Positions 11,044 to 22,433 are shown, counted from the first letter of the stretch. The stretch is 64,000 bases of DNA from Muricea muricata (GCA_963855995.1 OY979728.1:5939330-6003329); one strand, 5' to 3'. A program made the numbers and translations. The notes: generated from the letters alone by a model not told the origin.

Positions 11044-12060
11044 AAAGAGGAAAATACTTGGTGGTCGGATATTATTTAGATAAGGAAAATTCCAATGTAA
11101 CTCAAACTTTGTACTGACACGTGCACAGATTTGAGGCTTTCCCGTCAATCATTTGTATAGGTATTTAACGCGGTCAGGTAATAAAAGCGTTACGTCACAA
11201 AAATGTAGTATTGTAAAATTGTTCGAAAGTAAAAGTCAAACATTGAAGTTAAGTTCACATATGTGGAGATGTTTAGTTTTACTACAGAAATAAACGAAAT
11301 AAGTTAAGTTTTGAACACTTTTTAAATCATATTGACCGAGCATATCGTTGACTAAGACAGTGCGACGACGCCTTAAACAAGAGAGCTGGTGCGAAAGTTC
11401 AGAAACCAACTATCTGAAACCTGATTGTTTAGCTAACATCGGCCCACCTTTTCGTACACGTGCACAGCGAATGTTACAACCGTTAGTATAAAAAGACCCC
11501 CACACTTGAACTTCAGCAGTAGTGGCAGAGTAGCCGAAAGAGAGCGAAAACTCGACTCAAAAACACTAGACCCAGGGCCGAAACTAGAACGTTAATTGGG
11601 GGGGGGGGGGGTTGTATATTCATATATTCATGTTCTGCCCGACGGATCTCTTTTCAAATTGATCAATTTGAATTTCATTTGAAAAGAAGCTCGTTGGGCA
11701 GAACATGAATGTATGATTATACACCCCGCCCCCCAATTAACGTTCTAGTTTCGGCCCTGACTAGACCGAACAAGACAAGAACTTGAGCTAGAGACTGTAG
11801 AATAAATTGTAAAGATTCCATACCTCGCATAGATATAGTCAATAAAAGACTACATAACAATCGTGCAATACTAACCCACTTATTCAAACTCTTCAAGGCT
11901 ATTTATACTAGTACGACCTACGTACGTATTCATATTGTAAACCCTAAATTACCATATAATAAACCCTAAATTACCATACATTACACTACATTTGCAATTT
12001 ACCGTGAACCGTGACCAATCAAACGCTTAGTTTTACGTTTAATGGTATATATTCATTCCC
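11044..12060. other. Possible solo-LTR-like sequence with a MITE inside
   Basis: Around 11,490 there is 'gtataaaaagaccc', a TATA-like box, followed about 300 bp later (outside the MITE) by 'gaataaattg' and 'caataaaagac', which look like polyadenylation signals. This promoter-to-polyA spacing is typical of an LTR. I could not find matching ends or a target duplication, so the assignment is tentative. Confidence 0.25.
11573..11759. mobile_element. Fold-back hAT-type MITE with 8-bp TSD
   Basis: The 187-bp element begins CAGGGCCGAAACTAGAACG and ends with its reverse complement. Nearly the whole element folds on itself. It is flanked by the exact 8-bp duplication ACTAGACC (11,565-11,572 and 11,760-11,767). 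An 8-bp duplication and CAGGG ends are the hAT signature. It has no coding capacity. Confidence 0.8.
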
Positions 12061-12061
12061 A

Positions 12062-12520
12062 TAATGAACACGTTTTCTTTGTAAAATCAAGGTTAAAGTT
12101 ATTTAACAAGATACTATCATTTGCAAGGTATCGACCAATCAACTGTTTTGTTTTGTGTTTATTTACATGACGTTTGGGCGCGTAAACGTCATGTTTTAAC
12201 AAATATTGACGTTTGCTCGCCTAAATAGTTGAAGTTAACACTAGGGTATTGCGATTTACAACAATAATTCAAGTTGATAAGACGGGTGTAAGATAAAAAC
12301 TCATAACAATGATGAAATGTCGTTCAATTAATGTAAAATGACATAAAGAGTTAAAGCAAGCGAGCAAACTTGTAATTACAAAACATGGCGTTTACGCGCC
12401 CAAACATCAACAGAAATCAACATAAAACAAAGCGTTTGTTTGGTCACGGTTAGATTGCAAATGGTAGTATCTTGTTAAATAACTTCAATCTTGATTTTAC
12501 AAAGAAAGATTTGTTTATTA
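12062..12520. repeat. Inverted-repeat element with ~150-bp arms
   Basis: The segment starting 'tttgtaaaatcaag' near 12,078, running through 'ttatttaacaagatacta', recurs inverted at 12,360-12,505. Both arms contain 'gtttgggcgcgtaaacg' or its complement near the inner end. It is a fold-back element with diverged arms and a ~150-bp spacer. No gene is seen. Confidence 0.55.
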
Positions 12521-12534
12521 TAGGAGTGCCATTA

Positions 12535-12781
12535 CCGGGTGTCGCAAAACGTACTCCAGTTTGATTCATAATATAACCTCCAAACTACCAATCAAACAAT
12601 CAAAATTTTATTCAAAAACACACAACCTTTTCAACATTTGCTGATTTCCAATAGAGGTTGGCACTGATCCCACTACCATAAAAATAATCCCTCTTTTAAT
12701 AACTAATGTTGAATACATCATTAATAATGCATTAATTAAGGATGATTGTATAACCGAGAATGGATCAGGTGAAACATTCTA
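12535..12781. repeat. Isolated mariner-type terminal repeat
   Basis: 'TTACCGGGTGTCGCAAAACGTACTCC' at 12,533 resembles the left TIR of the element starting at 12,782 and has the same orientation. Its partner end is not visible, so this is probably a truncated copy next to a complete one. Confidence 0.35.
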
Positions 12782-13585
12782 CGGGGTGTCCAAAAAACGG
12801 AGTCCAACTTCTAAGACTGATTGCTGAATGAGTACTTGATCATATAGAGCGACTAATTTTTAGTTCTGTGGCTTGCCTTTCGAACGAGGTAATCCTTGTC
12901 TACTTGAAGCAATTAATAAAGCCACGGGAACAATTTTAGCGGAAGTGGTCAATTTGAGATGCTCCAAAAAAGCACATAATTTGGTGCCACATGGGTAGTT
13001 TAATTTCAATCAGATCCATTTAATTTCGATCAAGGGAATCTCAATCAGAAAAAAATCATGTTCTTTGTCGATATTTTGTGTAATTCTGTTAATTAGTATA
13101 AAATAATTTTCAAGAAGGAGAATTACTTTTCCTGCAAACATTAAGTGAACATTAGTCAGTCTTAAACTACCCATAAATGCATTCACCACATTTTATGACT
13201 TAATGCATGAGACAGTGATTAGTACTTTCTTTTGAGCTGTCTTAGAACGAAATTTTATGCACGCTTTTTATTATTAAAGAAGATCAACGAATCACGAAAA
13301 CTGATAAAAAATGAGATGAATGTCCAGCTTCCAGATATGAAATCCAGATAGTCACTTTGGATGCAGATTGTGAACATGTGATGTAATTAAAGCGCTATCT
13401 CAGTTTTAAAAACTTCCAATCCCGATCGATTAATGTACCATAACTGTGACTCATTTGCTCAAATTTTTGTCCAAAGAAAGCTGAATGAATACACTTTTAA
13501 ACGAGAATAAACACTAGATTCACTGCTTAATATTGTTTTCAAAATTTAAACTTGAATGCTGAAGTCCGCTTTTTGGGACACCCTG
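12782..13585. mobile_element. Mariner-type MITE
   Basis: The left end CGGGGTGTCCAAAAAACGGAGTCC and the right end (reverse complement CAGGGTGTCCCAAAAAGCGGA) match with a few changes. TA flanks both ends (12,780-12,781 and 13,586-13,587). It is about 800 bp with no supported coding frame, and it belongs to the same TIR family as 244-917. Confidence 0.6.
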
Positions 13586-13599
13586 TATACCGATAAAGA

Positions 13600-14335
13600 C
13601 AAAGCGAACTGTCGAACTAGCCATTGAGAAAGGATCATCAAATAGGCTGACCGTGATTCCCTTAAAGAGCTACAGTATAATCTTAACAAAAGATAATTCA
13701 GAGATGCAGTTAACTTACGGTACGACTGGGAAATAGCAGACACGCCAACTGTCTGCACATGTGGTGATCAATTCACCGTAGATCATGAATGATCTGCCTT
13801 CGTGGTGGATTCATTATACAACTTCACAATGAGCTGCGTGATTTGCAAGCGGAGCTGTTAAGTACTGTATGTATATAATGATGTTGAGCTTGAGCAAATA
13901 CTTCAAGTAGTTACTGGTGAGATGTTGAATGACGGTGCAAACAAGCCCCCTAATGCACGTTTTAGATATCAATGCCCATGGATTCTGGGAAAAGCAATCA
14001 TCGGCATTCTTTGACGTTCGCGTGGGCCATCCAAATGCTGATTCTTATGGAGATTTGCAACCAAGTCAGATATACATGCAACACGAAAAAGAGAAGAGCG
14101 GCAATATGCAAACAGAGTTTTGGAAATTGAGCATGCAATTTACCCTCCTTGTCTTTACGACAACAGGGGGTATGGCAGCTGAGTGTTTGAGGTACCACGG
14201 TATTAATCGCTAACAAGAAAGCCGAAAGCTCTGCCAATACCAAATCTTGGATCAGAGCAAAAGTGTCCTTTGCAATTCTGCGTTCGGTCATGATCAAGGT
14301 CAAGCAGAAAATCACCATTAACATTAAACATTACT
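13600..14335 (+). pseudogene. RT element C-terminal domain, truncated copy
   Basis: Frame-shifted coding here includes a Cys-rich module ([11 protein letters not shown] near 13,750) and the segment [19 protein letters not shown] (13,965-14,025). These match the end of the larger copy at 17,845-18,757. The arrangement of a zinc-knuckle-like module followed by a PD-(D/E)XK-like FFDVRV strand suggests the restriction-like endonuclease used by some non-LTR retrotransposons. It is broken by several stops and abuts the right end of a mariner MITE. Confidence 0.5.
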
Positions 14336-14639
14336 GACCATGATATGAACTTATTAGGGTGTTTTTACATTGACTCTATCTTTTTTCTGACTCATCTTTT
14401 TTTTTAAATAATTTTTGACTTTCAAAAATTCACAGAAGATAATATGAAACTTTTTTAAAGGAAGAGCCTGTTTTTTATAGAAGATTTAGATTGTAATATG
14501 TATTATTAAAATTATTATTATTAAAATTATTATAGGAAGATAAACGAATCAGTTATCATGTCAAGGATCATTCTTCTTTAGCATCTTGAAATTCTCATTA
14601 GCTAGAATTAATCTCATTTGGCCAACCTGTCAATCCAAA

Positions 14640-15288
14640 CTACCATAAAATATTTTCAGCTTCTCCATTCGTTACATCAACAATTCCCTGCCGACCCGTA
14701 AAAACCTGCACAAGTGGGGAATCTTCTCGTCTCCTGAATGTTCGTTTTGCCTTTATCCCGAAACTTTACTGCATGTCGTCGCTGGCTGCAATTCCTATTT
14801 GGATCGGTTTACTTGAAGACACGACTCTATTCTTAACTTTATTGCCAACAACCTCCAATCAGATCATATTAAAAAAATTTGCTGATTTGCCCTCATTCTC
14901 TAATTTCCATCGATAATAACTGGTGATATTTATCGTCCTGATCTACTAATTCTGACAAAGAACAATACTTTGTATGCTGTTGAATTAACCGTTGGATACG
15001 AAACTAATCTCAGAAATAACATTAACCGTAAACACTCCAAATATAAGAACTTAAGGAACAAAAGAAAAACATTCCATCTGTAACTTTCATCAATTTTTCA
15101 ACCAGCGCAGTTGGTGTTTTCGACAAGGAACTGCTAACTTTTTAAATATGTTAGAACGTATGGGTTTGCATGACAGCCATGTTAAATTTGTTATCAAAAA
15201 AAATATTGGTATTACTATTAAATCTACATACTACATTTTCTGCTGTAGAAACAAAGAATGGACACATCCGGAATTGATGAAATTCTAA
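14640..15288 (+). pseudogene. Second non-LTR family, C-terminal endonuclease-like region
   Basis: A frame with stops encodes INNSLPTRKNLHKWG, a C-x2-C...H-x4-C module (CSFCLYPETLLHVVAGC) and, near 14,930, YRPDLLILTKNNTLYAVELTV. The last has the spaced D and E-x-T of a PD-(D/E)XK-like nuclease. It ends EWTHPELMKF-stop at 15,286-15,288. The same tail opens this window at 2-142. It is the 3' end of a 5'-truncated non-LTR copy. Confidence 0.5.
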
Positions 15289-15428
15289 GGCGTATATTTA
15301 CGCCATATATAGTGTAATATAGCCTGATACTCTTTATTTTCTCCATTATGTCATATATCAAGTAGTCAATTGTAAGTGACCTTTTAAAAGTGAGATTTGC
15401 AGTTATAAAGTTAAATAAAGTTTTCATT

Positions 15429-16007
15429 ATGGCGGGGGAAACAAGTCGGAGAAAAAAGGGTTTAAAACGCTTAAAATGGACTGAACAAATGAATATTGAC
15501 TGTTTGGATTGGAAAAGAGAAGCACAAGACTTGATTGCATCTAAAAATCCTCCTGTGAACAGAAATGGGAGACGAAAAGGGTATATCAAATTTATGAAAG
15601 AGTTATGGGAACCAATGGGGTATGAAAACCTTGGTTTAACAAATTAAAACTTGAGAGATCAAGCAACGAGATTAGAAAAAATGACAAGGGATACGTCGGG
15701 ACAGAGTCGTAGCAACGAGACAGAGGACATAACCACCTTGAATAGTCGTGAGCGAGGCGCAAAGGCACTACGTAGAAGAGATATTGCAAATTTTATTGCA
15801 TATTTTTCAAACTACGGCAGCCATAGAACGACAGCCGAGCATGCAGACTTGCTAAGTTGTGGAAATTTGCGTGAAACGGTTGGTGACTTCAACGATGAAT
15901 TAACAAAGAATTACAATGTCCAGGTCTGCCTAATGAGATCACAATTCAAACTGATGACCAAGGACAGAATACCAAAGAACAATATCTATCCAAGTACAGT
16001 ACAGTAG
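15429..16007 (+). pseudogene. RT element N-terminal region
   Basis: The frame from ATG 15,429 to 15,647 encodes a basic start (RRKKGLKRLKWTEQMN) and NRNGRRKGYIKFMKELW. It continues after an in-frame TAA at 15,645 into 15,651-16,007 (NLRDQATRLEKM...). I read this as the N-terminal domain of the reverse-transcriptase element whose RT follows at 16,400-17,330. Its function is probably nucleic-acid binding. Stops make it non-functional. Confidence 0.45.
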
Positions 16008-16399
16008 GCATACCTACATCAATTGAATGGGAAAAGAGTGACAATTGGTCTCCTATACAGTATTTATTCAAACGTCGACACCAATAAATGCGTATGATGA
16101 AATCATATTATGGAAAAAGATGTTTTCTTGGTCCCTTATGGAAAAGTAGGACGAGACTTTATTGACCAATTGACAATACACATCAGTCAATGGAATAATA
16201 AATCAGACAATTAGCAACACATTGCTTTGAAAGCCTTTTTGTATTGTTAGCTGTCGGGCTACAAAAGCCGGGGTTAAAATCTAAAGCGAAAGACCATAGA
16301 GAATGCCTGAAAAGCCGTTTGATGCTGTGGGAAAATGGAGAGATCGACACTTTGCTGAATGAAGAGAGGATATTTCAAAGTCGTATTGCAAAAGGAAAG

Positions 16400-17330
16400 A
16401 AATCTTCACCACCGAACAGGGCAAAAATATTCGCTAAACTCGTGATGGAAGGTCAGATAAATTCGGCAATGCGTGCTAACAGATGATGTTATGTTACAGC
16501 TACGAGAGAAACACCCAGAACCAAAACCAAAAAAATGGAAAGTTCTGCTTCGTGGGCCAGTTCAAGATATCCCGAACAGTTTATTTCTGGAAATAAATGG
16601 AGAGATGGTGCATGACGTAGCGTTAAAGACAAAAGGATCGGGGGGACCGTGTGGTGTTGATGCCAATGGATTAAGCGGATCCTTGTGTGTAAATCGTTCA
16701 AGCATTCGTCGACAGCACTTTGTGAGGCTTTAGTGACTTTGACAAGGACTATATGCGCAGAATATGTTGATCCATCATCATTAGAAGCACTAGTTGCAAG
16801 TCGTCTTATCTCTTTGAATAAGGGTGAAGGTTCTGTTAGACCCATTAGAGTGGGAGAAGTTGTACAAAGGTGTGATGAGGGTTGTCAAACCAGATGTAAT
16901 TGATGCGAGTGGTTCGCTTCAAGTATGTGCAATGTGCAGGTCAAATGTCCGGAAGTGAAGCAGCTATTCATGCAATGTGCAACATTTTCTACACAGATGA
17001 CACTGATGCGATCTTACTGATCGATGCTTCCAATGCATTCAACTTCTTGAACAGAGTAGTTGCTCTCTACAATTTAAACATTCTATGCCCGATTATTGCA
17101 ACCTATGTGATAAACAGATATAGACTACCAAGAAAATTGTTCATAGTTGGTGGGCAGGAGTTAAAGTCATCCGAAGGTACAATGCAGGGCGACCCATTAT
17201 CAATGGCTATTTTTGCTATCAGTTTGCAACCACTTATTACAAGCTTGCATCTTACATCCTCTACGAAACAATGCTGGTTTGCTGATGATGCAAGTCCTGC
17301 AGGAATGGCCAATGAACTAAGGAAATAGTG
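16400..17330 (+). pseudogene. Reverse transcriptase domain of the RT element
   Basis: Pieces in different frames form an RT palm. There is an RPIRVGEVVQR block (~16,845), [10 protein letters not shown] (~16,950), [12 protein letters not shown] (motif A-like with catalytic Asp, ~17,010), [12 protein letters not shown] (motif B-like, ~17,180) and CWFADDA (the YxDD-equivalent, ~17,275). Frameshifts near 16,480, 16,735 and 16,900 and the stop at 17,326-17,328 break it. Downstream similarity to the 13,600-14,335 fragment shows at least two copies of this family in the window. Confidence 0.6.
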
Positions 17331-17499
17331 GGATACATTGATAGCAGATGGTCGTGACTATGGTTACAGCCCTAAGGATGACAAGGATAACAAAACCGGA
17401 GAAAGAAGAAATTGTAAGGGAAAAGTTTAAGGATACAGATATAAATATCACAAAGGAGGGGAAAAACACCTTGGAGTAGTAGTTGGATCAAGATCTTAC

Positions 17500-18757
17500 T
17501 TGTCTGAATATGTCAATGAAAAAGTGGATGGATGGGTAAACGAGATAATGAAGCTAGCTGAATTTGCAACGACACAGCCTCAAGCAGGTTATGTAGTCTA
17601 TACGTTTGGGCTGAAACATCGATGGACGTATTATCATCGAACACTACCTGATATCCAAAATCTATTGAAACCATTAGAAGATGCAATTGCAAATATTTTT
17701 CTGCCAGCTTTGCTCGAACACAATTGTTCCCTAATCGAAAGAGAAATTCTAGCCCTACCAGTTTGAAAAGGTGGTATTGGAGTAGCAAATCCATGTAACG
17801 AAGCACAGTTGGAGTATCAGCCATCGTGAAAGATAACAGCACCATTGGTAAAACGGATTGAATTACAAATGCATGAAATTCCTGATGATTTAGAAATACA
17901 AGTTTTAAAACAAGATGCACGGAAAGAAAAGAGCTGTGTTTTAAGTGAGAGAGTAGAATCCGTCATTGAAAATACATCACCGAAGATGAAGCGGATGATA
18001 GAACTTGCATCAGAGAAAGGAGCCTCCTCTTGGTTGACAGTCATCCCAATGTCTGAAATGGATTTCACTTTAAATAAACGGGAATTTAGAGATGCTTTAA
18101 AGCTGAAATCTATCAAAGATATCAAGATGTGCTTATGGAGATTTTTTTAACATTGACCATGCGATGATATGTAAGCAAGGTGGTTTTGTTATTCAACGCC
18201 ACCATGAATTACACGATCTGGAGGCAGACCTCTTGAATGTTTGCAACGATGTCGAGATTTAACCAGCATTGTAAGGGTGAAATTTAAAACTCTGGCTCAA
18301 GCACATCACAAGACGCCGGACTAGATCTCCATGCACGAGGCTTTTGGGAAAGACAAAGATCTGCATTCTTTGATATCCGGGTATGTCACCCAAATACGGA
18401 ATCGTACCAAGAGTTAACCCCAAGGCAAATTTACCGTATGCACGAAAATGAGGAGAAATGTATAATCAACGAGTAACAGATATAGAACAAGGAAAATTTA
18501 CGGCGCTAGTTTTCACAGCCACTGGTGGAATGGGAGAAGAGTGTAAAAAGTACCACCGTCGACTAGCAGAATTGATTGCCATGAAACAAGGAGAAAAGTA
18601 TTCAAAGACAATAGCATGGATTAGAGCGAAAATTTCGTTCTCCATAATTAGATCTGCTCTTTCATGTCTTAGATGCACAAGACGACTGAAAAATAAGAAA
18701 TGTAATATGAAGGAAATTAACAGTGAGATAGAGACAGAAGTGACAAGAATACTTTAG
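17500..18757 (+). pseudogene. RT element C-terminal region with endonuclease-like domain
   Basis: After the RT, several open pieces continue (17,500-17,766; 17,845-18,150; 18,458-18,757). KGASSWLTVIPMSEMDFTLN at ~18,020 matches the equivalent segment of the truncated copy near 13,630. The last piece contains FTALVFTATGGMGEEC, also shared with the first copy ([11 protein letters not shown]). The catalytic FFDIRV strand lies near 18,365 in a shifted frame. It is non-functional through multiple frameshifts. Confidence 0.5.
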
Positions 18758-18954
18758 ATGCTATTCTTTGATTCTAAGGATCCCATAAGTGTGTGTGTGT
18801 GTTTTTTTAAATATTTTTTAACGTAAATGACAAAGTGAGCAGCTCTGAGATCACGATAATAAATCACGAAGTTGATAATACAAAGATTCACTTCTTGAAC
18901 TGCGCTCAAGCCTCGATAAATTAGATGAATCTTATCATACCGACTTATACTCGT

Positions 18955-19090
18955 CGGAGATTTTAGTTTACCTAAAATAGACTGGTCCCAGGACTATCCC
19001 ACCCCAGCTTCAAATAATAATCAAAATGAAGAACTATTTTGTGAAATTATAGCTGACAACTTTCTAGGCGACTTGGTTATCGATTCTACC
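18955..19090 (+). pseudogene. Non-LTR endonuclease (EEP-type) fragment, left piece
   Basis: The frame reads GDFSLPKIDWSQD ... NFLGDLVIDST. This is the 'GDFN...DW' region of apurinic-like (exonuclease-endonuclease-phosphatase) nucleases of non-LTR retrotransposons. It is cut at 19,090 by the Gypsy element and resumes at 20,962. The rest of the retrotransposon is missing. Confidence 0.55.
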
Positions 19091-19234
19091 TGTAGTGTTA
19101 TGAATTATGTTGGGCTTATAATTTATGCTATGTTATTTGTAATTTATGCATGAACGGGCTGGAAAGGGAAATAACAAATTAAAGAGATGTAGCATGAAAG
19201 CAACACGAGTGATTGAGTGAATTAAAACACAATA
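19091..19234 (+). repeat. 5' LTR of the Gypsy element
   Basis: It matches the 3' LTR at 20,823-20,961 with a few substitutions and one short indel, starting TGTAGTG and ending ACACAATA. The divergence indicates an insertion that is not recent. Confidence 0.7.
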
Positions 19235-19248
19235 TTGGCGACGAGAGA

Positions 19249-19875
19249 ATGGCTCCAGGACTCGATTTGTCAGGAATACAACAATTCAGCCCGTATGAAG
19301 ATCCAACAACGCTTAGCAATCGCTGGACAGTCTGGTTGAAACGTTTCGAGCGCTTCGTTGTTGCCATGGACATTAAAGATACAACTAGAAAGCGTAGTTT
19401 GCTGCTCTATCTTGCTGGCCCCGATGTTGAAAAGATTTTCGAAACTATCCCGGATAATGGCGAAGAAAAGGACTATGATGTTGCTGCCACGAAACTAACG
19501 GAGTATTTCGCCCGTAAGAAAAATATTGTGTATGAAATTCATCTATTTCGCAAAGCACAACAACGCCAAGGTGAAACGGTGGACCAGTTCTACACGCGTT
19601 TGTGTCAGCTTGCAAAGACATGTGAATTTGCTGATGAAAAGCATGAAATAAAAATACAGCTTATAGAACGGTGCTCATCAACCAGGGTTCGACGTGAAGC
19701 TTTACGCGGGGAAGCAATAACACTCGATGGCCTATTGAAATATGGACGCTCTTTGGAACTTTCTGAGCTGCAAGCAGGTGAGCTGGAAAAAACAAATGAA
19801 CATTCTGATTCTATTAATGCCTTGAATAAAAACACCGATCGATTCAAAAAACATATCCTCCTTCTAACAAGATAA
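19249..19875 (+). CDS. Gypsy gag polyprotein
   Basis: ATG 19,249 follows the primer-binding site by a few bases and opens a ~208-residue gag capsid. It contains a WTVWLKRFERF helix, KRSLLLYLAGPDVEKIFE and a YFARKKNIVYEIHLFRKAQQRQGETVDQFYTRL block, the classic retrotransposon capsid pattern. It stops at 19,875. The zinc-knuckle and protease region continues in another frame, either through a lesion or a frameshift in expression. The coding quality of gag is good compared with its neighbours. Confidence 0.7.
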   Translation: MAPGLDLSGIQQFSPYEDPTTLSNRWTVWLKRFERFVVAMDIKDTTRKRSLLLYLAGPDVEKIFETIPDNGEEKDYDVAATKLTEYFARKKNIVYEIHLFRKAQQRQGETVDQFYTRLCQLAKTCEFADEKHEIKIQLIERCSSTRVRREALRGEAITLDGLLKYGRSLELSELQAGELEKTNEHSDSINALNKNTDRFKKHILLLTR

Positions 19876-20747
19876 AAACTGAGCAAAGGTGTTTTTATTG
19901 TGGGGGTTCATAATCACACCCTGGTGGCAAGACATCATGTTCTGCCTTTGGACAGGAATGTCGGGGGTGTGGCCACCTGGGTCATTTTAAGGAGGTGTGT
20001 CGAGCTAAACACACAGGTCGGTCAGGTTCATCTAGCAGTAATCGAAGAAGTATGAGGAAACGTATAAACCAAATGAATATTGCCAAGCAACCATCACTTG
20101 AACAAGGGGGTGCCCAATCGTCTACCTCGGTCTCTAGTGACAGTGAAACCGACAACGAATATGCCTTTGTTGTGGAACCACAAAGCAATCTGGTCAACCA
20201 TCCTACAGTTATAAAAACTGATACATCTCGAGTTTCCACTGCAAAATCATCACCACAAGCTCATCTTAAGATACACAAGACCAGTGTTAATTTCTTGATA
20301 GACTCCGGAGCGACAATTAATATCTTAGACCCTCGTGATTTCTAAGCAATATCGCAGCACTACAAAATTTTATTAACGCCCACACGCACCAAAGTCAAAC
20401 CATTCGGTTCTGATCGTCCAGTTGAGCTATCTGGCAAATTTGATGTCGTTGTCGAGAGCAAGAAGCGCATGACTGTTGCAACATTTTATGTCACAAAACA
20501 AGAAAATGGATCCCTGCTCAGTTGCAACACACCTCAAGAGCTTGGGCTAATTCATTTTCCCTGCATGCAGTCGGATTCTTCTAGCAAAAACCGAAGTGCG
20601 GCTGTTAAGCTAAAGAAAGCATCTAGGACTACAATAGCACGAAACCGTAATCCTGAAAGTAAATCGCAAACACCTGTGGTAGCTGAGGTAAAAGGAACGT
20701 GTGAAGACTTTGCTGAACGCCAACTTGATATTGCTTTATTTTACTAG
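19876..20747 (+). pseudogene. Gypsy zinc knuckles and aspartic protease
   Basis: A shifted frame gives two zinc-knuckle-like motifs (CFYCGGS and CRGCGHLGHFKEVC, 19,885-20,010), then a linker, then FLIDSGATINIL (20,293-20,328). The last is the DSG active site of a retroviral-type protease. In-frame stops at 19,918-19,920 and 20,343-20,345 interrupt it. Coding continues to about 20,747. No reverse transcriptase follows. Confidence 0.6.
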
Positions 20748-20822
20748 TTTTACCAATATTAGGACACGTATAGTAACTGCGTTATTAGGGATAGACATTG
20801 AGTCTAAAAACAATAGGGGAGA

Positions 20823-20961
20823 TGTTGTGTTATGAATTATGTTGGGCTTATAATTTATGCTATTTGTAATATATGCATGAACGGGCGGGAAAGGGAGATA
20901 ACAAATTAAAGAGATGTAGCATGAAAGCAACACGAGTGATTGAGTGAATTAGAACACAATA
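20823..20961 (+). repeat. 3' LTR of the Gypsy element
   Basis: Starts TGTTGTGTTATG just after the purine tract and ends ACACAATA, followed by the CTACT flank. It pairs with the LTR at 19,091-19,234. Confidence 0.7.
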
Positions 20962-21012
20962 CTACTCACACGCAAGGAAACGAGCTCGATTGTCTCCTCT
21001 GAACCACACAAG
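20962..21012 (+). pseudogene. Non-LTR endonuclease (EEP-type) fragment, right piece
   Basis: Immediately after the Gypsy flank the frame reads THTQGNELDCLL before a stop. THxxGNxLD is the conserved stretch that follows the segment ending at 19,090. It shows where the Gypsy element inserted. Confidence 0.5.
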
Positions 21013-21337
21013 CACGATATCGAACGTGACCTGTATGGAGGGTAATCACCGCCAAAATTAAAAAGAAAATTTTGTACTTCTTTATGCTCATTTTGCTATT
21101 CACGTCATGCGTGATGATGTTACAGTTTTGAATTTTGATGTTAAAGAATTTAATTTTGATGTTCATAATTCGCCTTTGCACTTCTGTTTCGCATCCTGTT
21201 CTCAAGCATTCTATTGTGATGACGTCACATTATGCGTGACACTCAGAACACAATTTTCAACGGTATTTAATATGATAACTTATTTCCGGCCGAAACTATA
21301 ATTAGATGAATCTGTAATAAGTTTAATTTCCGAGGCA

Positions 21338-21559
21338 ATGGACATGGTTTTTGAGTGTCATATCGATAACGAGTTGCTGAACACATTGGTATGTTCACAA
21401 TTATTTACCGGTTACCACGGGCGCCCGAAATTTGAAATTCCAGAGGAGATTCTTCGTTTCTTGTTTGATAAACGATTTACGGTCCCGGAAACGGCGATTC
21501 TGCTTGGAGTTAGTCAACCAACAGTCGAACGGAGAATGAATGATGGCAATTGTAAATAG
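21338..21559 (+). pseudogene. Helix-turn-helix fragment of a transposase-like gene
   Basis: This 73-residue frame contains GRPKFEIPEEILRFL...RFTVPETAILLGVSQPTVERRM, a clear helix-turn-helix. I recall this module at the N-terminus of integrase-like proteins that are repeated in invertebrate genomes. The catalytic part is absent downstream, so it is a fragment. Confidence 0.4.
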
Positions 21560-21756
21560 CTTGTGAAACTCTCCAATTTTATAGATCAATTTGCGAAGTA
21601 ATTTTGAAAATACACTTATATAAGACGAGGAAATCAAAGTTAAAGTTTATGAAAATCAACAGAATTCTGTATCAGAGTATACAGACTCCTTCACGCTCAT
21701 GATTTCTTTTGTGTTTTCTTTATGAATTATTAATGATTTCACAGTAAATTTAATTT

Positions 21757-21794
21757 GCTAACGTTTCGTCGCTACATCGCAACATCATCAGAGC
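21757..21794 (-). ncRNA. Hammerhead-like motif, Penelope remnant
   Basis: On the minus strand CTGATGA is followed by a stem (GTTGC...GCGAC) and GAAACGTTAGC, the hammerhead order again. No endonuclease ORF is attached, so this is an isolated terminal fragment of a Penelope-type repeat. Activity is unproven. Confidence 0.35.
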
Positions 21795-21992
21795 TATATA
21801 CAATGAATAAACATAAGTTGTGCCTATATATACATGATAACTAAGTATTATATTACAAACGGTAAAAATTTAAAAAGAATAGTTTTAAAGCGAGAAAAGC
21901 AAGTCGATACAATAATAAAGCCAACCTAGTACCTAGGCTTCTATCTACGCTCCCGGTGCCCTCCCGCTGCGAAAGAACCCTAGAATTGTCTG

Positions 21993-22170
21993 TGTTTATA
22001 AACATAATATGACGTATATGTCTCAACGTCCAGTAATTTAGTATAGCTCAGTGGTAGAGACACATGTTGTGTTGTGCTCGGTGAGTTTGCCGCCATGTTG
22101 TAAAGAAAAGATGTTCAAATAAAAGGATTTACAAATTACAATCCTTATTAGTTTGTTGTCCATCGTCATG
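21993..22170 (+). repeat. Copia 5' LTR, portion before the outer element
   Basis: TGTTTATAAACATAATATGACG... matches the 3' LTR from 63,419. It ends in GTCATG (22,165-22,170), the target duplicated by the outer element. The last ~15 bp of the LTR lie at 55,480-55,494. Confidence 0.85.
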
Positions 22171-22433
22171 AGTAGTAGGGAAAATGGCCGGATTGGGGGG
22201 AAACAAATCCTGCTGGGTCAGAACCTTTTGGGCGATGGCAACTAGAGAAAATCCCGGCAAAATTTTTCCAATTTGAGTTAAAAATCATCTTTTGGGCGAT
22301 GTTTTTTAAAAAAAATTTCCTTAAAATTTTCCTTAAAATATTTTTAAGGAATTTCTAAGATGGCGGTTTTTCAAAAAAAATCGCGAAAAAGTTTTTGTCA
22401 TTTTAGGGTTAGATAAAAACAATGTCGGTCCAA
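22171..22433 (+). repeat. Left terminal inverted repeat of the outer element
   Basis: It matches 55,212-55,473 inverted, with only scattered differences. It contains AT-rich palindromic runs near 22,300-22,360. The repeat extends past an ATG, so it includes the promoter and the first four codons (ATGTCGGTCCAA) of the first gene. The right repeat starts a different gene with the same codons. Confidence 0.85.

Larger units (their letters stand above)
19091..20961 (+). mobile_element. Ty3/Gypsy-type element with gag and protease only
   Basis: Two LTRs (144 and 139 bp, starting TGTaGTGTTATG and TGTtGTGTTATG) bound a 1.6-kb interior. A purine tract (AATAGGGGAGA) precedes the 3' LTR, and TTGGCGACGAGAG directly after the 5' LTR is a likely primer-binding site. 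Flanks show CTACC and CTACT, a near-perfect 5-bp target duplication inside the EEP fragment. Only gag, zinc knuckles and an aspartic protease are encoded. RT, RNase H and integrase are absent. Confidence 0.75.

Noticed and set aside
1-21992. Single-copy host gene in the left region
   Set aside because: Every frame with family resemblance belongs to a mobile element; no conserved cellular gene was recognised.
22046-22100. tRNA-like A-box (tagctcagtggtagag) in the copia LTR
   Set aside because: The same sequence occurs in both LTRs (also 63,470-63,490), and no B-box (GGTTCGA) or cloverleaf follows. It could be a SINE-like promoter fragment, but it is not a tRNA gene.
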